NCBI RefSeq assembly: GCF_000382325.1
Contig: NZ_KB908056.1
Location: 811,148-875,147 of the forward strand
Direction: 5' to 3'
From: Woodsholea maritima DSM 17123
GTDB lineage: Bacteria; Pseudomonadota; Alphaproteobacteria; Caulobacterales; Maricaulaceae
Length of the DNA: 64,000 bases
Shown piece after piece: positions 55,465 through 64,000 of this stretch. The first letter of the stretch is position 1. Every line of letters starts with the position of its first letter. Under the pieces are notes generated by a model. The model was not told the origin of the DNA, made no database searches, and saw nothing but the letters and a program-made list of their open reading frames with translations. A program made the translations under genes and the position numbers.

Positions 55465-56790
55465 TTAGAACCGTGCGGTCACACCCACAATGCCAACCTG
55501 CGATTGGACATTGGAGATAGAGACATCTTGAATGCCTACAAAGGGTTGGAAGCCTTCGTTCAGCACCAACTCGATACCCAGATCAAGATAAGGGTTGAGA
55601 TGGAATTCCGTGCTTAAAGTATGCTGGAAGACGTCATTGAACTCGGTATTATCCGGGCCCATCACCGATTGTGAATAGACCGCGGCCAAATCCGTCGGCA
55701 CATTAAAGACGCGGGTCTTATAGCGCCCCATCACACTTAACGCAGACAAGGGCCGTGTCCCGTCAAACTTAGCCCCGGTATGGGTATCAAAAGACGTCGC
55801 GATCCATGACCGGGTCGATTGGGTATATTCAACAGCCAGATCAAAGCGCGGGCTGGTAAATTCCGCCGCCACATCCATCAGACCCGTGCGCTTGGCAATA
55901 TAAACCCGCGGCGGCAAAGGCGCATGGGGCGGGGCCTGGCGATTGATCGCGTGAAGGGTATGGGCGGTATAGTTATTGTTATAGATGGTATCGTGGAGAT
56001 AGCTGGCCGACACGCGCAGCTGACGATCCGCGCCCAGATTGAAGTGGCGTTCAGCCTTCAGCGCGAAATTTGATCCCAGATCGCCTTCACGATCCGTGGT
56101 CATGCCCACGCGCAGCATGCGCTCGCCCGGTGCCAGCGTGCCAGAGACCCGCCAAGTCTCGCCGATATAGCCGACTTCCAGCACGGGTTCATCGGCCAGC
56201 GCCCAGAAGAAATGCTGATTAACGCTATGGGTGAAGGGGTTATAGCCAAATTGCTCGCCAAAATCGATGGACTTACGGCCATAGGCAAGATATCCGCCAA
56301 ACACATCCAGATTACCCAAAACCGCATAATATTCGCGCCATTGGATCTGATCATGATCACCAGTAAAGGTCACTTCGGAATATTCAACCTGGGCGTAAGC
56401 CGTTAGCCAATCGCCGACGCTGGCGATACCGCTTAAGCCCGCGACATTGATCACAAAGTCCTGATTGGATGTGCCCTTGCCATGCTGGAACGGAAAACGG
56501 CCCAATATGGGGTATTTTCCGGCCTGATCCGTGCTTTCATAATACTGACCGGCTTTGACAAAGCCGCCCAAGGTAAAGGTATTGGCCGCGACCACGCCAG
56601 ATTGGCGCGCCTTTAACAGATACACCGCGTCTTGCGTAATATGCTCTTGCGTGTCGGTCAGGATCGTGGTGACAGGCGTATTGAGTTTTAAAACCTCACC
56701 CAAAGGCGAGTATTCGCGCCCTTCCTGTGCCCATACAGATCCACATATGCTGAGAGCGCCCAATGCGCCCGCCCAAATCATTTTCATCAT
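55465..56790 (-). CDS. Outer-membrane beta-barrel porin-like protein
   Basis: The 441-residue product has a signal peptide (MKMIWAGALGALSICGSVWAQ), amphipathic strands throughout (FTLGGFVKAGQYYE, YAQVEYSEVTFTG, RQLRVSASYLHDTIY) and ends in Phe (VGVTARF), the usual mark of an outer-membrane barrel. Some features recall the LbtU-type siderophore porins, with low certainty. ATG 56790/56787 follows GGGGAC. Solitary. Confidence 0.8.
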   Translation of the reverse strand: MMKMIWAGALGALSICGSVWAQEGREYSPLGEVLKLNTPVTTILTDTQEHITQDAVYLLKARQSGVVAANTFTLGGFVKAGQYYESTDQAGKYPILGRFPFQHGKGTSNQDFVINVAGLSGIASVGDWLTAYAQVEYSEVTFTGDHDQIQWREYYAVLGNLDVFGGYLAYGRKSIDFGEQFGYNPFTHSVNQHFFWALADEPVLEVGYIGETWRVSGTLAPGERMLRVGMTTDREGDLGSNFALKAERHFNLGADRQLRVSASYLHDTIYNNNYTAHTLHAINRQAPPHAPLPPRVYIAKRTGLMDVAAEFTSPRFDLAVEYTQSTRSWIATSFDTHTGAKFDGTRPLSALSVMGRYKTRVFNVPTDLAAVYSQSVMGPDNTEFNDVFQHTLSTEFHLNPYLDLGIELVLNEGFQPFVGIQDVSISNVQSQVGIVGVTARF

Positions 56791-56958
56791 GTCCCCAAAT
56801 CTACAAACGCATCTCACCCACATTTCCGAGGGAAACTTGAATGGAGCTGCACGCGTGTCCAGCCAAGCCTTACGGACACCCCTAGCGAGCTACCCTTAAA
56901 TCTGGTTTAAACCAACTCTTCGATACGGATAAATCTGAATACAAAACATAATTGTGAC

Positions 56959-56998
56959 AAAAAAGCCGCCCTTGGACGATCCCAAGGACGGCTTTTTT
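56959..56998. terminator. Terminator between the porin gene region and pnp
   Basis: AAAAAAGCCG-C-CCTTGG, loop ACGATC, CCAAGG-A-CGGCTTTTTT (56959-56998), flanked by A and T runs on both strands; on the minus strand it ends pnp transcripts (pnp stops at 57026). Confidence 0.9.
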
Positions 56999-57025
56999 TA
57001 AAACGCTCAAGTCAGAATGAAGGAC

Positions 57026-59158
57026 TTATGCCTCTTCAGACGCCTCTTCTGCGATTTCTTCACCGGTTTCCTGATTGACCACTTTCATGGACAAACGGAC
57101 CTTGCCACGGTCATCAAAGCCCAGAAGTTTGACGTAAACTTCCTGACCTTCTTTGACGATGTCAGACGGATGATTGACGCGTTCAGCTTTCAGCTGAGAG
57201 ACGTGAACCAGACCATCACGCGGACCAAAGAAGTTCACAAAGGCCCCAAAGTCCATGACTTTGACAACTTTACCTTTGTAGATGTCACCTTCTTTTGGCT
57301 CTGCGGTCAGACCATAGATCCAATCGCGAGCCGCTTTGATCGAATCCGCGTCAGAAGAAGAAATCTTGATGACGCCGTCATCATTGATGTCCACTTTCGC
57401 ACCGGTTTCTTCCACGATCTGACGAATGACTTTACCGCCCGACCCGATCACATCACGGATCTTATCGGTTGGAATGGTCATGGTCTCGATACGCGGGGCA
57501 AACTGACCGACATCATCGCGGGCACCAGAAAGGGCCTTGTTCATCTCACCCAGGATATGCAGACGACCACCATTGGCCTGGGCCAATGCGGTTTTCATGA
57601 TGTCCTCGGTAATCCCGGCGATTTTGATGTCCATCTGCAGTGAGGTGATACCCACTTCAGTCCCGGCCACTTTGAAGTCCATATCGCCCAGGTGATCTTC
57701 ATCACCCAGAATGTCCGAAAGAACAGCCACACCTTCAGGATCTTTGATGAGACCCATGGCGATCCCTGAAACAGGACGGACCAAAGGTACACCGGCATCC
57801 ATCAGAGCCAGAGACGCGCCACACACGGTCGCCATAGAAGACGAACCATTAGACTCGGTGATCTCAGAGACCAACCGGACCGTATAAGGGAAGTCTTCCT
57901 GCGCCGGCAAGATTGCGCGCATCGCACGCCAAGCCAGCTTACCATGGCCAATTTCACGACGACCTGGTGAGCCCATACGGCCCGCTTCACCGACAGAGTA
58001 TGGCGGGAAGTTATAGTGCAGCATGAAGCGCTCTTTATAGGTGCCGGTCAGGGCATCAATAAATTGCTCATCTTCACCCGTCCCCAAGGTCGCAACAACC
58101 AGAGCCTGGGTTTCACCACGCGTGAACAAGGCAGAGCCATGGGTACGCGGCAGAATGCCAACTTCTGAAACGATCGGACGCACCTGATCCAGCTTACGGC
58201 CATCAATACGAAGACCGGTCTTGATGATGTCACCGCGAACGACAGAGGCTTCAACGCTTTTGAGAACGTCTTTAAGGACAATACCATTGATGCCTTCAGG
58301 GTTTTCTTCAGAAACACCCAGGGCCGCAACGGCCTTGTCTTTAGCAGCAGAAACAGCCGCCTGACGTGCGGTCTTATCCTTGATCTTGTAAGCCGCTTCG
58401 ATATCGGCCCCAACAAGCTCGCGAACTTTTGCGGCTTCCGCAGAACGATCCTCAGGCTCGAAATCCCAAGGCTCTTTCGCGGCTTTTTCCGCCAAGCGGA
58501 TGATCATGTCGATCACCGGTTGGAACGCTGCGTGACCGGCCATAACCGCGCCCAGCATCGTGTCTTCGGATAATTCTTTGGCTTCAGATTCCACCATCAT
58601 AACCGCATCGGCGGTCCCAGCGACGACCAGGTCCAGATCGGTATCTGCCATCTGATCTTCGGTGGGGTTGATGATATACTCACCGTCTTTATAGCCCACA
58701 CGCGCAGCGCCAATAGGGCCCATGAACGGTACACCAGACAGGGTCAGCGCCGCAGATGCACCCACCATGGCTACGATATCAGGATCGTTTTCCATGTCGT
58801 GTGAAAGAACGGTACAAACAACTTGGGTTTCATTTTTGAAACCGGGTACGAACAGCGGACGAATGGGACGGTCGATCAAGCGAGAAACCAAGGTTTCCTT
58901 TTCGCTCGGGCGCCCTTCGCGCTTAAAGAAACCGCCAGGAATTTTCCCGGCGGCAAAGTATTTTTCTTGATAGTTGACGGTGAGGGGGAAGAAATCCACC
59001 CCCTCTTTCATCGACTTGGCAGCGACCGCGGTCGCCAGGACCGTTGTCTCACCATAAGTGACCATAACGGCCCCGTCGGCTTGGCGTGCGACACGCCCCG
59101 TCTCGATGGTGAGCGGACGACCCGCCCACTCAATAGTTTCTTTGTGTATATCGAACAT
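57026..59158 (-). CDS. pnp: Polynucleotide phosphorylase
   Basis: The 710-residue enzyme has two RNase PH domains (catalytic region with [21 protein letters not shown]), a KH domain ([16 protein letters not shown]) and an S1 domain ([18 protein letters not shown]). It degrades mRNA phosphorolytically and can add tails. The start [11 protein letters not shown] at 59158 fits the family; the frame is open to 59242 but overlaps rpsO. Order infB-rbfA-truB-rpsO-pnp on the minus strand is the classical operon. Confidence 0.98.
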   Translation of the reverse strand: MFDIHKETIEWAGRPLTIETGRVARQADGAVMVTYGETTVLATAVAAKSMKEGVDFFPLTVNYQEKYFAAGKIPGGFFKREGRPSEKETLVSRLIDRPIRPLFVPGFKNETQVVCTVLSHDMENDPDIVAMVGASAALTLSGVPFMGPIGAARVGYKDGEYIINPTEDQMADTDLDLVVAGTADAVMMVESEAKELSEDTMLGAVMAGHAAFQPVIDMIIRLAEKAAKEPWDFEPEDRSAEAAKVRELVGADIEAAYKIKDKTARQAAVSAAKDKAVAALGVSEENPEGINGIVLKDVLKSVEASVVRGDIIKTGLRIDGRKLDQVRPIVSEVGILPRTHGSALFTRGETQALVVATLGTGEDEQFIDALTGTYKERFMLHYNFPPYSVGEAGRMGSPGRREIGHGKLAWRAMRAILPAQEDFPYTVRLVSEITESNGSSSMATVCGASLALMDAGVPLVRPVSGIAMGLIKDPEGVAVLSDILGDEDHLGDMDFKVAGTEVGITSLQMDIKIAGITEDIMKTALAQANGGRLHILGEMNKALSGARDDVGQFAPRIETMTIPTDKIRDVIGSGGKVIRQIVEETGAKVDINDDGVIKISSSDADSIKAARDWIYGLTAEPKEGDIYKGKVVKVMDFGAFVNFFGPRDGLVHVSQLKAERVNHPSDIVKEGQEVYVKLLGFDDRGKVRLSMKVVNQETGEEIAEEASEEA

Positions 59159-59189
59159 ATGATCTCGTAACGTACGGATGTCCCGGGCT

Positions 59190-59459
59190 TTAACGGCGCA
59201 GGCCAAGCTTCTCAATAAGCGCTTGATAGCGTGATTGCTCAATACGCTTCAAGTAATCAAGAAGACGGCGGCGCTGAGAAACGAGCTTCAAGAGACCGCG
59301 CCGGGAGTGGTTATCTTTTTTATGCGTCTTGAAGTGCTCGGTGAGGTTTGAAATCCGCTCAGTCAGGATCGCAACCTGCACCTCTGGTGAACCCGTGTCA
59401 TTGGCTTCACGGGCGTGTTCTTTAATGAGTTCTGCTTTACGTTCAGCAGTAATCGACAT
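59190..59459 (-). CDS. rpsO: 30S ribosomal protein S15
   Basis: The 89-residue product has the S15 pattern: [60 protein letters not shown]15 binds 16S rRNA early in assembly. ATG 59459 follows AGGAG at the right distance; the earlier TTG at 59465 is not used. Followed by pnp. Confidence 0.98.
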   Translation of the reverse strand: MSITAERKAELIKEHAREANDTGSPEVQVAILTERISNLTEHFKTHKKDNHSRRGLLKLVSQRRRLLDYLKRIEQSRYQALIEKLGLRR

Positions 59460-59468
59460 CGTCAACTC

Positions 59469-60425
59469 CTAGTCAATTTGAAACACACGTACAGGGGCAA
59501 ATTGACCTGCACGCGCTAAACCGATCGCCACGGCCCGACCTTCGAAAAATGCTACCGCCGCTCGGGAGAAATCCTTGTCCCCAATCATGCGGGGACGTCG
59601 AAGGGCGCGAAGCTCATCCGCTCGCCGGGCAGGCAGGACGATCGCACGACCTTGCCTCACATGAGCCACCTCATCTTGGGTAAGGGCGAGTGCCGGGATG
59701 TCGTCCAGCGCCGTCTCTACCGGTTTGAGAGCCTCATATAGCTGGTCCTTATGGCCTAAATCCGCCAGCGCGTCCAGCGTTACGGCGCCGTCCAGTGTAA
59801 AGGGGCCAACTTGGGTCCGGCGCAGCGCCGCAACATGGCCCTCTGCACCCAAGGCCATCGCCAGATCGCGCGCCATGGAGCGCACATAAGAGCCCTTCCC
59901 GCAAACCATTTCAAAAACGGCCAAATCCGCATTGGGGCAGTCCATCAGGCGCAGATCATCCACCTGAATTTTGCGCGCCTTCAGCTCCACCTCATGGCCC
60001 GCACGCGCCAAATCATAGGCCCGCTCACCATTGACCCAGATCGCGGAAAACGCCGGCGGCACCTGATCAATCTCACCGATAAAGCGCGGGATGACCGCTT
60101 CAATCTCGCCCTGGCTGGGGCGCACATCGCTTTCGCCCGTGCTCGCACCTTCCCCATCCAAAGTGGTGGTCGAGCGCCCCCAGCGCACGGTGAAGCGATA
60201 GGTCTTGGTGCCATCCTGGGCAAAGGGCACGGTTTTCGTGGCCTCGCCCAGGGCGATTGGCAAAATCCCGCTGGCCAAGGGATCGAGCGTCCCGGCATGA
60301 CCGGCCTTTTGCGCGTTGAATAAATAGCGGATTTTTGCAACGGCCTGAGTGGAGGTCATCTCCAGCGGCTTATCAAACACCACCCAACCATGCACAGGGA
60401 TCCCGCGCGTTTTTCTGCGTCCCAT
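59469..60425 (-). CDS. truB: tRNA pseudouridine-55 synthase
   Basis: The 318-residue enzyme has the catalytic aspartate in [15 protein letters not shown], plus [10 protein letters not shown] and [12 protein letters not shown]. It converts U55 to pseudouridine in tRNA. The spacing to rpsO is 9 bases, so they are co-transcribed. Normal length for the bacterial type with a C-terminal PUA-like part. Confidence 0.97.
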   Translation of the reverse strand: MGRRKTRGIPVHGWVVFDKPLEMTSTQAVAKIRYLFNAQKAGHAGTLDPLASGILPIALGEATKTVPFAQDGTKTYRFTVRWGRSTTTLDGEGASTGESDVRPSQGEIEAVIPRFIGEIDQVPPAFSAIWVNGERAYDLARAGHEVELKARKIQVDDLRLMDCPNADLAVFEMVCGKGSYVRSMARDLAMALGAEGHVAALRRTQVGPFTLDGAVTLDALADLGHKDQLYEALKPVETALDDIPALALTQDEVAHVRQGRAIVLPARRADELRALRRPRMIGDKDFSRAAVAFFEGRAVAIGLARAGQFAPVRVFQID

Positions 60426-60477
60426 ACGCCTTATCCTATGCTTGAAGGCTCACCAGACAGAGCCAAGCCCCACGGGC

Positions 60478-60852
60478 TTAGTTCTCACCCAGATCGCGGC
60501 GAACAGTGGCGCGGTTCAAGACATCATCAATATGGCTCGCCTCTTCAAAACGGGTATCTTCTTCAAAGCGCAGCTTGGGCGTGAATTTCAGATCCACTTC
60601 TTTGCCGAGCGCGCGTTGCAGATAGCCCGAAGCATGATTAAGCGCCTCGGCGATGGCTTTGACATCTTTACGCCCCAGCGCCGAAATAAGGCAGGTCGCA
60701 TGCTTTAAATCGGGTGAGCATCGCACTTCGGTCACGGTGATCGACACACCGGCCAGGATCGGATCGCGCAGATAGCCTTCCTTTAAAATGTCAGACACGG
60801 CATGGCGAACCAGCTCCCCGGCGCGCAATTGTCGTTGGGATTGAGCTTTCAT
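60478..60852 (-). CDS. rbfA: 30S ribosome-binding factor A
   Basis: The 124-residue protein has the KH-like RbfA pattern: RQLRAGELVRHAVSDILKEG, ITVTEVRCSPDLKHATCLISALG, LRFEEDTRFEEASHIDDVL. RbfA assists maturation of the 16S rRNA 5' end and cold adaptation. Between infB and truB as usual. Confidence 0.95.
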   Translation of the reverse strand: MKAQSQRQLRAGELVRHAVSDILKEGYLRDPILAGVSITVTEVRCSPDLKHATCLISALGRKDVKAIAEALNHASGYLQRALGKEVDLKFTPKLRFEEDTRFEEASHIDDVLNRATVRRDLGEN

Positions 60853-60954
60853 GAGTGATCTCCCTCTCGCGGGCTCGCGTCTCAGGCTGGGCCATCAAAG
60901 CCCCACGCTAACGCGAGAATGAATAAGAAACTGTAGACGCCTAAAACTGGAAAA

Positions 60955-60982
60955 AGCCCAACCCAAATATGCGGGCTGGGCT
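60955..60982 (-). terminator. Terminator between infB and rbfA
   Basis: On the minus strand AGCCCAGCCC, loop GCATATTT, GGGTTGGGCT then TTTTTCC (60982-60950). It would end part of the infB transcripts before rbfA. Confidence 0.8.
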
Positions 60983-61026
60983 CTTGCCATGGCGTGTCAG
61001 GGATAGAGCCTATCCCGTGATGAGGA

Positions 61027-63705
61027 TCAGAGCTTACGCTCGATCTCTTCGACTTCGAAGCATTCGATCAGATCGCCTTTTTGTAGATCCGAATAGTTCA
61101 CAAAGCCCATGCCGCATTCCATACCCATATGGACTTCTTTGACCTCGTCTTTGAAGCGTTTCAGGGTTGACAGCTCGCCTTCGTGCAAAACCGTGTCATT
61201 GCGCAGCAAGCGGACACCACAACCGCGCTTAACGACACCTTCAGTGACCTTACAGCCCGCAACCTTACCCACTTTGGTGATGTTGAAGACTTCCAGAATT
61301 TGGGCGTAACCGATGAAGGTTTCGCGTTTTTCTGGGGCCAGAAGACCTTCCAGCGTGCCTTTAACGTCATCCAAAATGTCATAGATCACAGAGTAATAGC
61401 GGATCTCGACGCCTTCTTTCTCCGCCAGTTCACGTGCTTGCTTGGAGGCCCGCACGTTAAAGGCGAAGATCGGCGCAGATGAAGATTTCGCGAGCAGAAC
61501 ATCAGATTCGCTCACCCCGCCTGGGGCCGCATGAATGACTTTCGCACGCACTTCTTCGTTGCCGATTTTCTCAACCGAGTGGGTGATCGCTTCCGCAGAG
61601 CCCTGAACGTCCGCCTTCACCAGGATCGGCAATTCTTGGACTTCTTTCTGCTGCAAACGCGCCATCATCTGCTCGAGCGATGCGGTTGCCCCGCCCACCG
61701 GAGTATTTGAGCGCTCACGCTTCAAACCAATACGGTAGTTGACGATGTCGCGAGCACGTTGCTCGCTATCGACCACCGCAAAGGGTTCACCCGGTTCTGG
61801 TGCCCCATCCAGGCCCAGAATTTCAGCGGGTTCAGTCGGTCCAGCTTCTTTCATTTGCTGGCCGCGCTCATTGACCAGCGCGCGCACCTTACCCCAGTGA
61901 CTACCGGCCACGATGATATCACCGCGCTTCAAGGTCCCTTTGCCGACCAGAACAGTGGCCACAGGCCCGCGGCCCTTATCGATCTGAGATTCAATCACGC
62001 TACCTTCCGCAGAGCGGTCAGGGTTTGCGGTCAATTCTAGAACCTCAGCTTGAAGGATGATGGCTTCGGTCAGTTCTTCCAGGCCCATACGGGTTTTGGC
62101 AGACACTTCAACCACCTGAACATCACCGCCCATGGCCTCAACCACGACCTCATGCTGCAGCAAAGCCTGCTGAACACGCATGGAATCGGCGTCGGGCTTA
62201 TCCATTTTATTGACAGCCACGATCATCGGCACATTGGCCGCCTTGGCGTGATTAATCGCTTCAATGGTTTGCGGCATGATGCCATCATCACCCGCCACCA
62301 CCAGGATGACGATGTCGGTGACTTGCGCCCCGCGTGAGCGCATGGAGGAGAAGGCCGCATGGCCCGGCGTATCCAGGAAGGTGATTTTGTTACCGGATTT
62401 CAATTGAACCTGATAGGCACCGATATGCTGGGTAATCCCGCCGGCTTCGCCGCCCGCCACATCGGTCGCGCGCAAGGCATCGAGCAGCGAGGTTTTACCA
62501 TGGTCAACGTGACCCATGATGGTCACCACAGGAGGACGAGGCTGTTTGCTGTCTTCAGCATCATCTTCAGAGATGAAGCCTTCTTCCACGTCGGCCGCGG
62601 ATACACGCTTAACGGTGTGGCCAAATTCTTCCACGATCAGCTGGGCGTCATCGGCGTCGAGCGAGTCGACCGCGCGCACCATTTGGCCTTGCTGCATCAA
62701 GAATTTCACAACGTCCGCAGCGCGTTCCGCCATACGGTTGGCCAGTTCACCCACGGTGATCACTTCCGGGATCACCACTTCGCGCGCAACTTTCTCACGC
62801 GCTTGAGTGCCTTGACGGCGTTGCTTTTCACGCTCACGCGCCCGGCGCATAGACGCCAGAGAGCGCTGACGATCTTGATCATCTTCAACCAGGTTTTGGA
62901 TGGTCAGCTTGCCCTGACGGCGCTTGGGTTCGGACTTATTGCGCGCAGGCGCTGCAGCCTTGGCCTGATCGCCGGGCTTATCAAGATTATTAGGCCCGCC
63001 TTTTTTCTTGACCCGTCCACCCAACTCTTCAAGGGCAGTCATGGGCTCAGCAGGGGCCGCCGGCATATCACGGTTCGGACGTGGACCCCGCGCAGGGCGA
63101 TCATCACGCGCACCGCGATCCGTACGCTCACCGCGTTCACGCTCTCGGTCGCGGCTCTTATCCGCAGCCGGAGCCGCTTTGCGCGCTGGCTTACCATCTT
63201 CTTGAGCCGCTTTTTGCTTGGCTTCAGCGGCTTGAGCCGCAGCCAGGCGCGCGGCCTCTGCTTCCTCAACCTTGCGCTTAGCGTCTTCTTCAGCTTGTCG
63301 ACGCGCGTCTTCTTCACGCTTACGCTGGTCTTCTAAAGCCTTGCGCTCTTCTTCCTGGCGCTGGGCGCGCTCTTCATCTTCGCGCTTTTTGTCGGCTTCG
63401 CGACCTGCAGCCTCAGCGCGCGCGCGGGCAATCGCGCGCTGACGCTTGATCAGCTCTTCTTCGGATAGACCGAGTTTCTTGGCGGTGGCCGCCAACAGGT
63501 TTTGGGCCTTGGTTTTACCATCTGACGCCCCTTTGGCGCCGTCTGCTCCATCCTTACCCGGACCGCCCGCGCGTTTGCGCTTTTTCTCTACCACGACCTG
63601 CTTGGAGCGGCCGCGTGCAAAGCTTTGTTGCACCGTTCCTGATCCAGGCCGATTCAAAGAGAGGGGCTTACGGCCCGAAGGATTACGTTCGTCAGCGTCG
63701 CTCAT
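61027..63705 (-). CDS. infB: Translation initiation factor IF-2
   Basis: The 892-residue GTPase has a long, charged, low-complexity N-terminal part (Ala/Glu/Lys/Arg-rich coiled coil, about residues 90-190, then a Arg/Asp/Gly-rich stretch), the G1 motif [22 protein letters not shown] and NKMDKPD, and C-terminal domains II-IV. It brings initiator tRNA to the 30S subunit. Normal alphaproteobacterial length. Its upstream neighbours (usually nusA and a YlxR gene) are not evident within the remaining 295 bases. Confidence 0.97.
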   Translation of the reverse strand: MSDADERNPSGRKPLSLNRPGSGTVQQSFARGRSKQVVVEKKRKRAGGPGKDGADGAKGASDGKTKAQNLLAATAKKLGLSEEELIKRQRAIARARAEAAGREADKKREDEERAQRQEEERKALEDQRKREEDARRQAEEDAKRKVEEAEAARLAAAQAAEAKQKAAQEDGKPARKAAPAADKSRDRERERGERTDRGARDDRPARGPRPNRDMPAAPAEPMTALEELGGRVKKKGGPNNLDKPGDQAKAAAPARNKSEPKRRQGKLTIQNLVEDDQDRQRSLASMRRAREREKQRRQGTQAREKVAREVVIPEVITVGELANRMAERAADVVKFLMQQGQMVRAVDSLDADDAQLIVEEFGHTVKRVSAADVEEGFISEDDAEDSKQPRPPVVTIMGHVDHGKTSLLDALRATDVAGGEAGGITQHIGAYQVQLKSGNKITFLDTPGHAAFSSMRSRGAQVTDIVILVVAGDDGIMPQTIEAINHAKAANVPMIVAVNKMDKPDADSMRVQQALLQHEVVVEAMGGDVQVVEVSAKTRMGLEELTEAIILQAEVLELTANPDRSAEGSVIESQIDKGRGPVATVLVGKGTLKRGDIIVAGSHWGKVRALVNERGQQMKEAGPTEPAEILGLDGAPEPGEPFAVVDSEQRARDIVNYRIGLKRERSNTPVGGATASLEQMMARLQQKEVQELPILVKADVQGSAEAITHSVEKIGNEEVRAKVIHAAPGGVSESDVLLAKSSSAPIFAFNVRASKQARELAEKEGVEIRYYSVIYDILDDVKGTLEGLLAPEKRETFIGYAQILEVFNITKVGKVAGCKVTEGVVKRGCGVRLLRNDTVLHEGELSTLKRFKDEVKEVHMGMECGMGFVNYSDLQKGDLIECFEVEEIERKL

Positions 63706-63834
63706 GCACGTCTTTCATCGCGGCCTAAGTGTGAAACGGTACCGACCAGATCGCCGCAGATCTGATCACCGTCCTCTACGCATCTCGATTTGGGCAAGAT
63801 CAACATAAGGTCCATCAGGACCGAATGTGCCTAT

Positions 63835-63856
63835 GCCCCCCTTGGTGCAGGGGGGC
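63835..63856. other. Hairpin upstream of infB
   Basis: GCCCCCC (63835-63841), 8-base loop, GGGGGGC (63850-63856) form a strong GC-rich stem about 130 bases upstream of infB. No T-run follows on either strand, so its role is unclear; it could be part of the infB leader or a weak terminator. Confidence 0.4.
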
Positions 63857-63902
63857 TAACCTAGCTACCCTGCATAGGGATTCAAGCACTCTTGGACACC
63901 CA

Positions 63903-64000
63903 TCACCGTAAATCGGCTTTGGATGCGTCAATTTGGTCATAGACCGCGCAAAAACCCGAGAGTTTCTGCAAAGTCTCTCTTAAACCGCGCGCATCTGATC
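63903..64000 (-). other. Possible 3' end of an upstream gene at the window edge
   Basis: From the right edge the minus strand is open for 31 codons in one frame (DARGLRETLQKLSGFCAVYD...) to a stop at 63903-63905. It may be the tail of the gene before infB, but I do not recognise it and the stretch is too short to be sure. A second frame is open for about 20 codons. Treat as unresolved. Confidence 0.2.

Noticed and set aside
57017-57643. 208-codon plus-strand ORF opposite pnp
   Set aside because: Antisense shadow of the S1/KH region of pnp; no start signal.
62359-63336. Long plus-strand ORF of 325 codons opposite infB
   Set aside because: It is the antisense shadow of the IF-2 frame, and infB has full family motifs on the minus strand.

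Overview
The window is ordinary, densely packed chromosome of an aerobic alphaproteobacterium. GC looks moderately high (impression only, not counted). The placement rests on gene content and order: acnA beside a ccmABCDG block, a RegB/RegA-type (ActS/ActR) redox pair with divergent senC, an mmcB DNA-repair gene, the run ubiE-ubiB-coaBC-dut, and gyrB/recF/dnaN/dnaA/rpsT clustered together. My best guess is the Hyphomonadales/Maricaulales area, with low certainty because no rRNA is present. I saw no rRNA, tRNA, CRISPR array, insertion sequence or prophage.

Layout. 1-698 holds the 5' part of aconitase (minus). 986-4747 is a cytochrome c maturation operon interrupted by a DUF3298-type lipoprotein. 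4777-13872 holds accessory metabolic and regulatory genes: a MarR regulator with a poly-lysine tail, arsC, a CitE-like protein, a PdxK-DUF429 fusion, a serine hydrolase, rarD, asd, a small tyrosine phosphatase, a sirtuin and a small membrane protein. 14019-17389 holds mmcB and the redox regulators with SenC. 17437-24294 holds a PHB depolymerase, lipoproteins, penicillin-binding protein 1A, a glycerophosphodiesterase and a cold-shock protein. 24805-25410 has a decayed acyltransferase gene and a small winged-helix regulator. 25468-35602 is the replication block gyrB ... recF-dnaN-dnaA-rpsT, interrupted by lysE, an SDR, a TetR regulator with a 34-bp perfect palindromic operator, and a CPBP protease. 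35724-44017 carries an enoyl-CoA hydratase, TraB/GumN, mutM, an unknown protein, ubiE, ubiB, coaBC, dut and a ParDE toxin-antitoxin pair. 44014-48814 has a Pif1-like helicase, a potentially structured intergenic region, a ThiF/MoeB protein, a metallo-beta-lactamase-fold protein and an SH3 protein. 48913-52750 is fatty-acid synthesis (fabA, fabB, a desaturase, fabI). 52805-56790 has an Ada remnant, an acyltransferase-3/LytTR divergent pair and an outer-membrane protein. 57026-63705 is the translation/RNA block pnp, rpsO, truB, rbfA, infB.

How the genes work together. Several neighbourhoods converge on respiration and membrane chemistry: CcmABCDG mature cytochromes c, SenC delivers copper to cytochrome oxidase, ActS/ActR sense the quinone/redox state, UbiE/UbiB make ubiquinone, and FabA/FabB/FabI plus a desaturase set lipid unsaturation. 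PHB depolymerase and enoyl-CoA hydratase imply carbon storage and its use.

I found no convincing new multi-gene defence or mobile system. The features most worth a second look are the PdxK-DUF429 fusion, the MarR poly-lysine tail that doubles as the U-tract of a neighbouring terminator, the divergent genes at 6852/6878 that seem to share one -10 element, the TetR palindrome, the potentially folded region at 45421-45538, and two gene remnants (acyltransferase and Ada).
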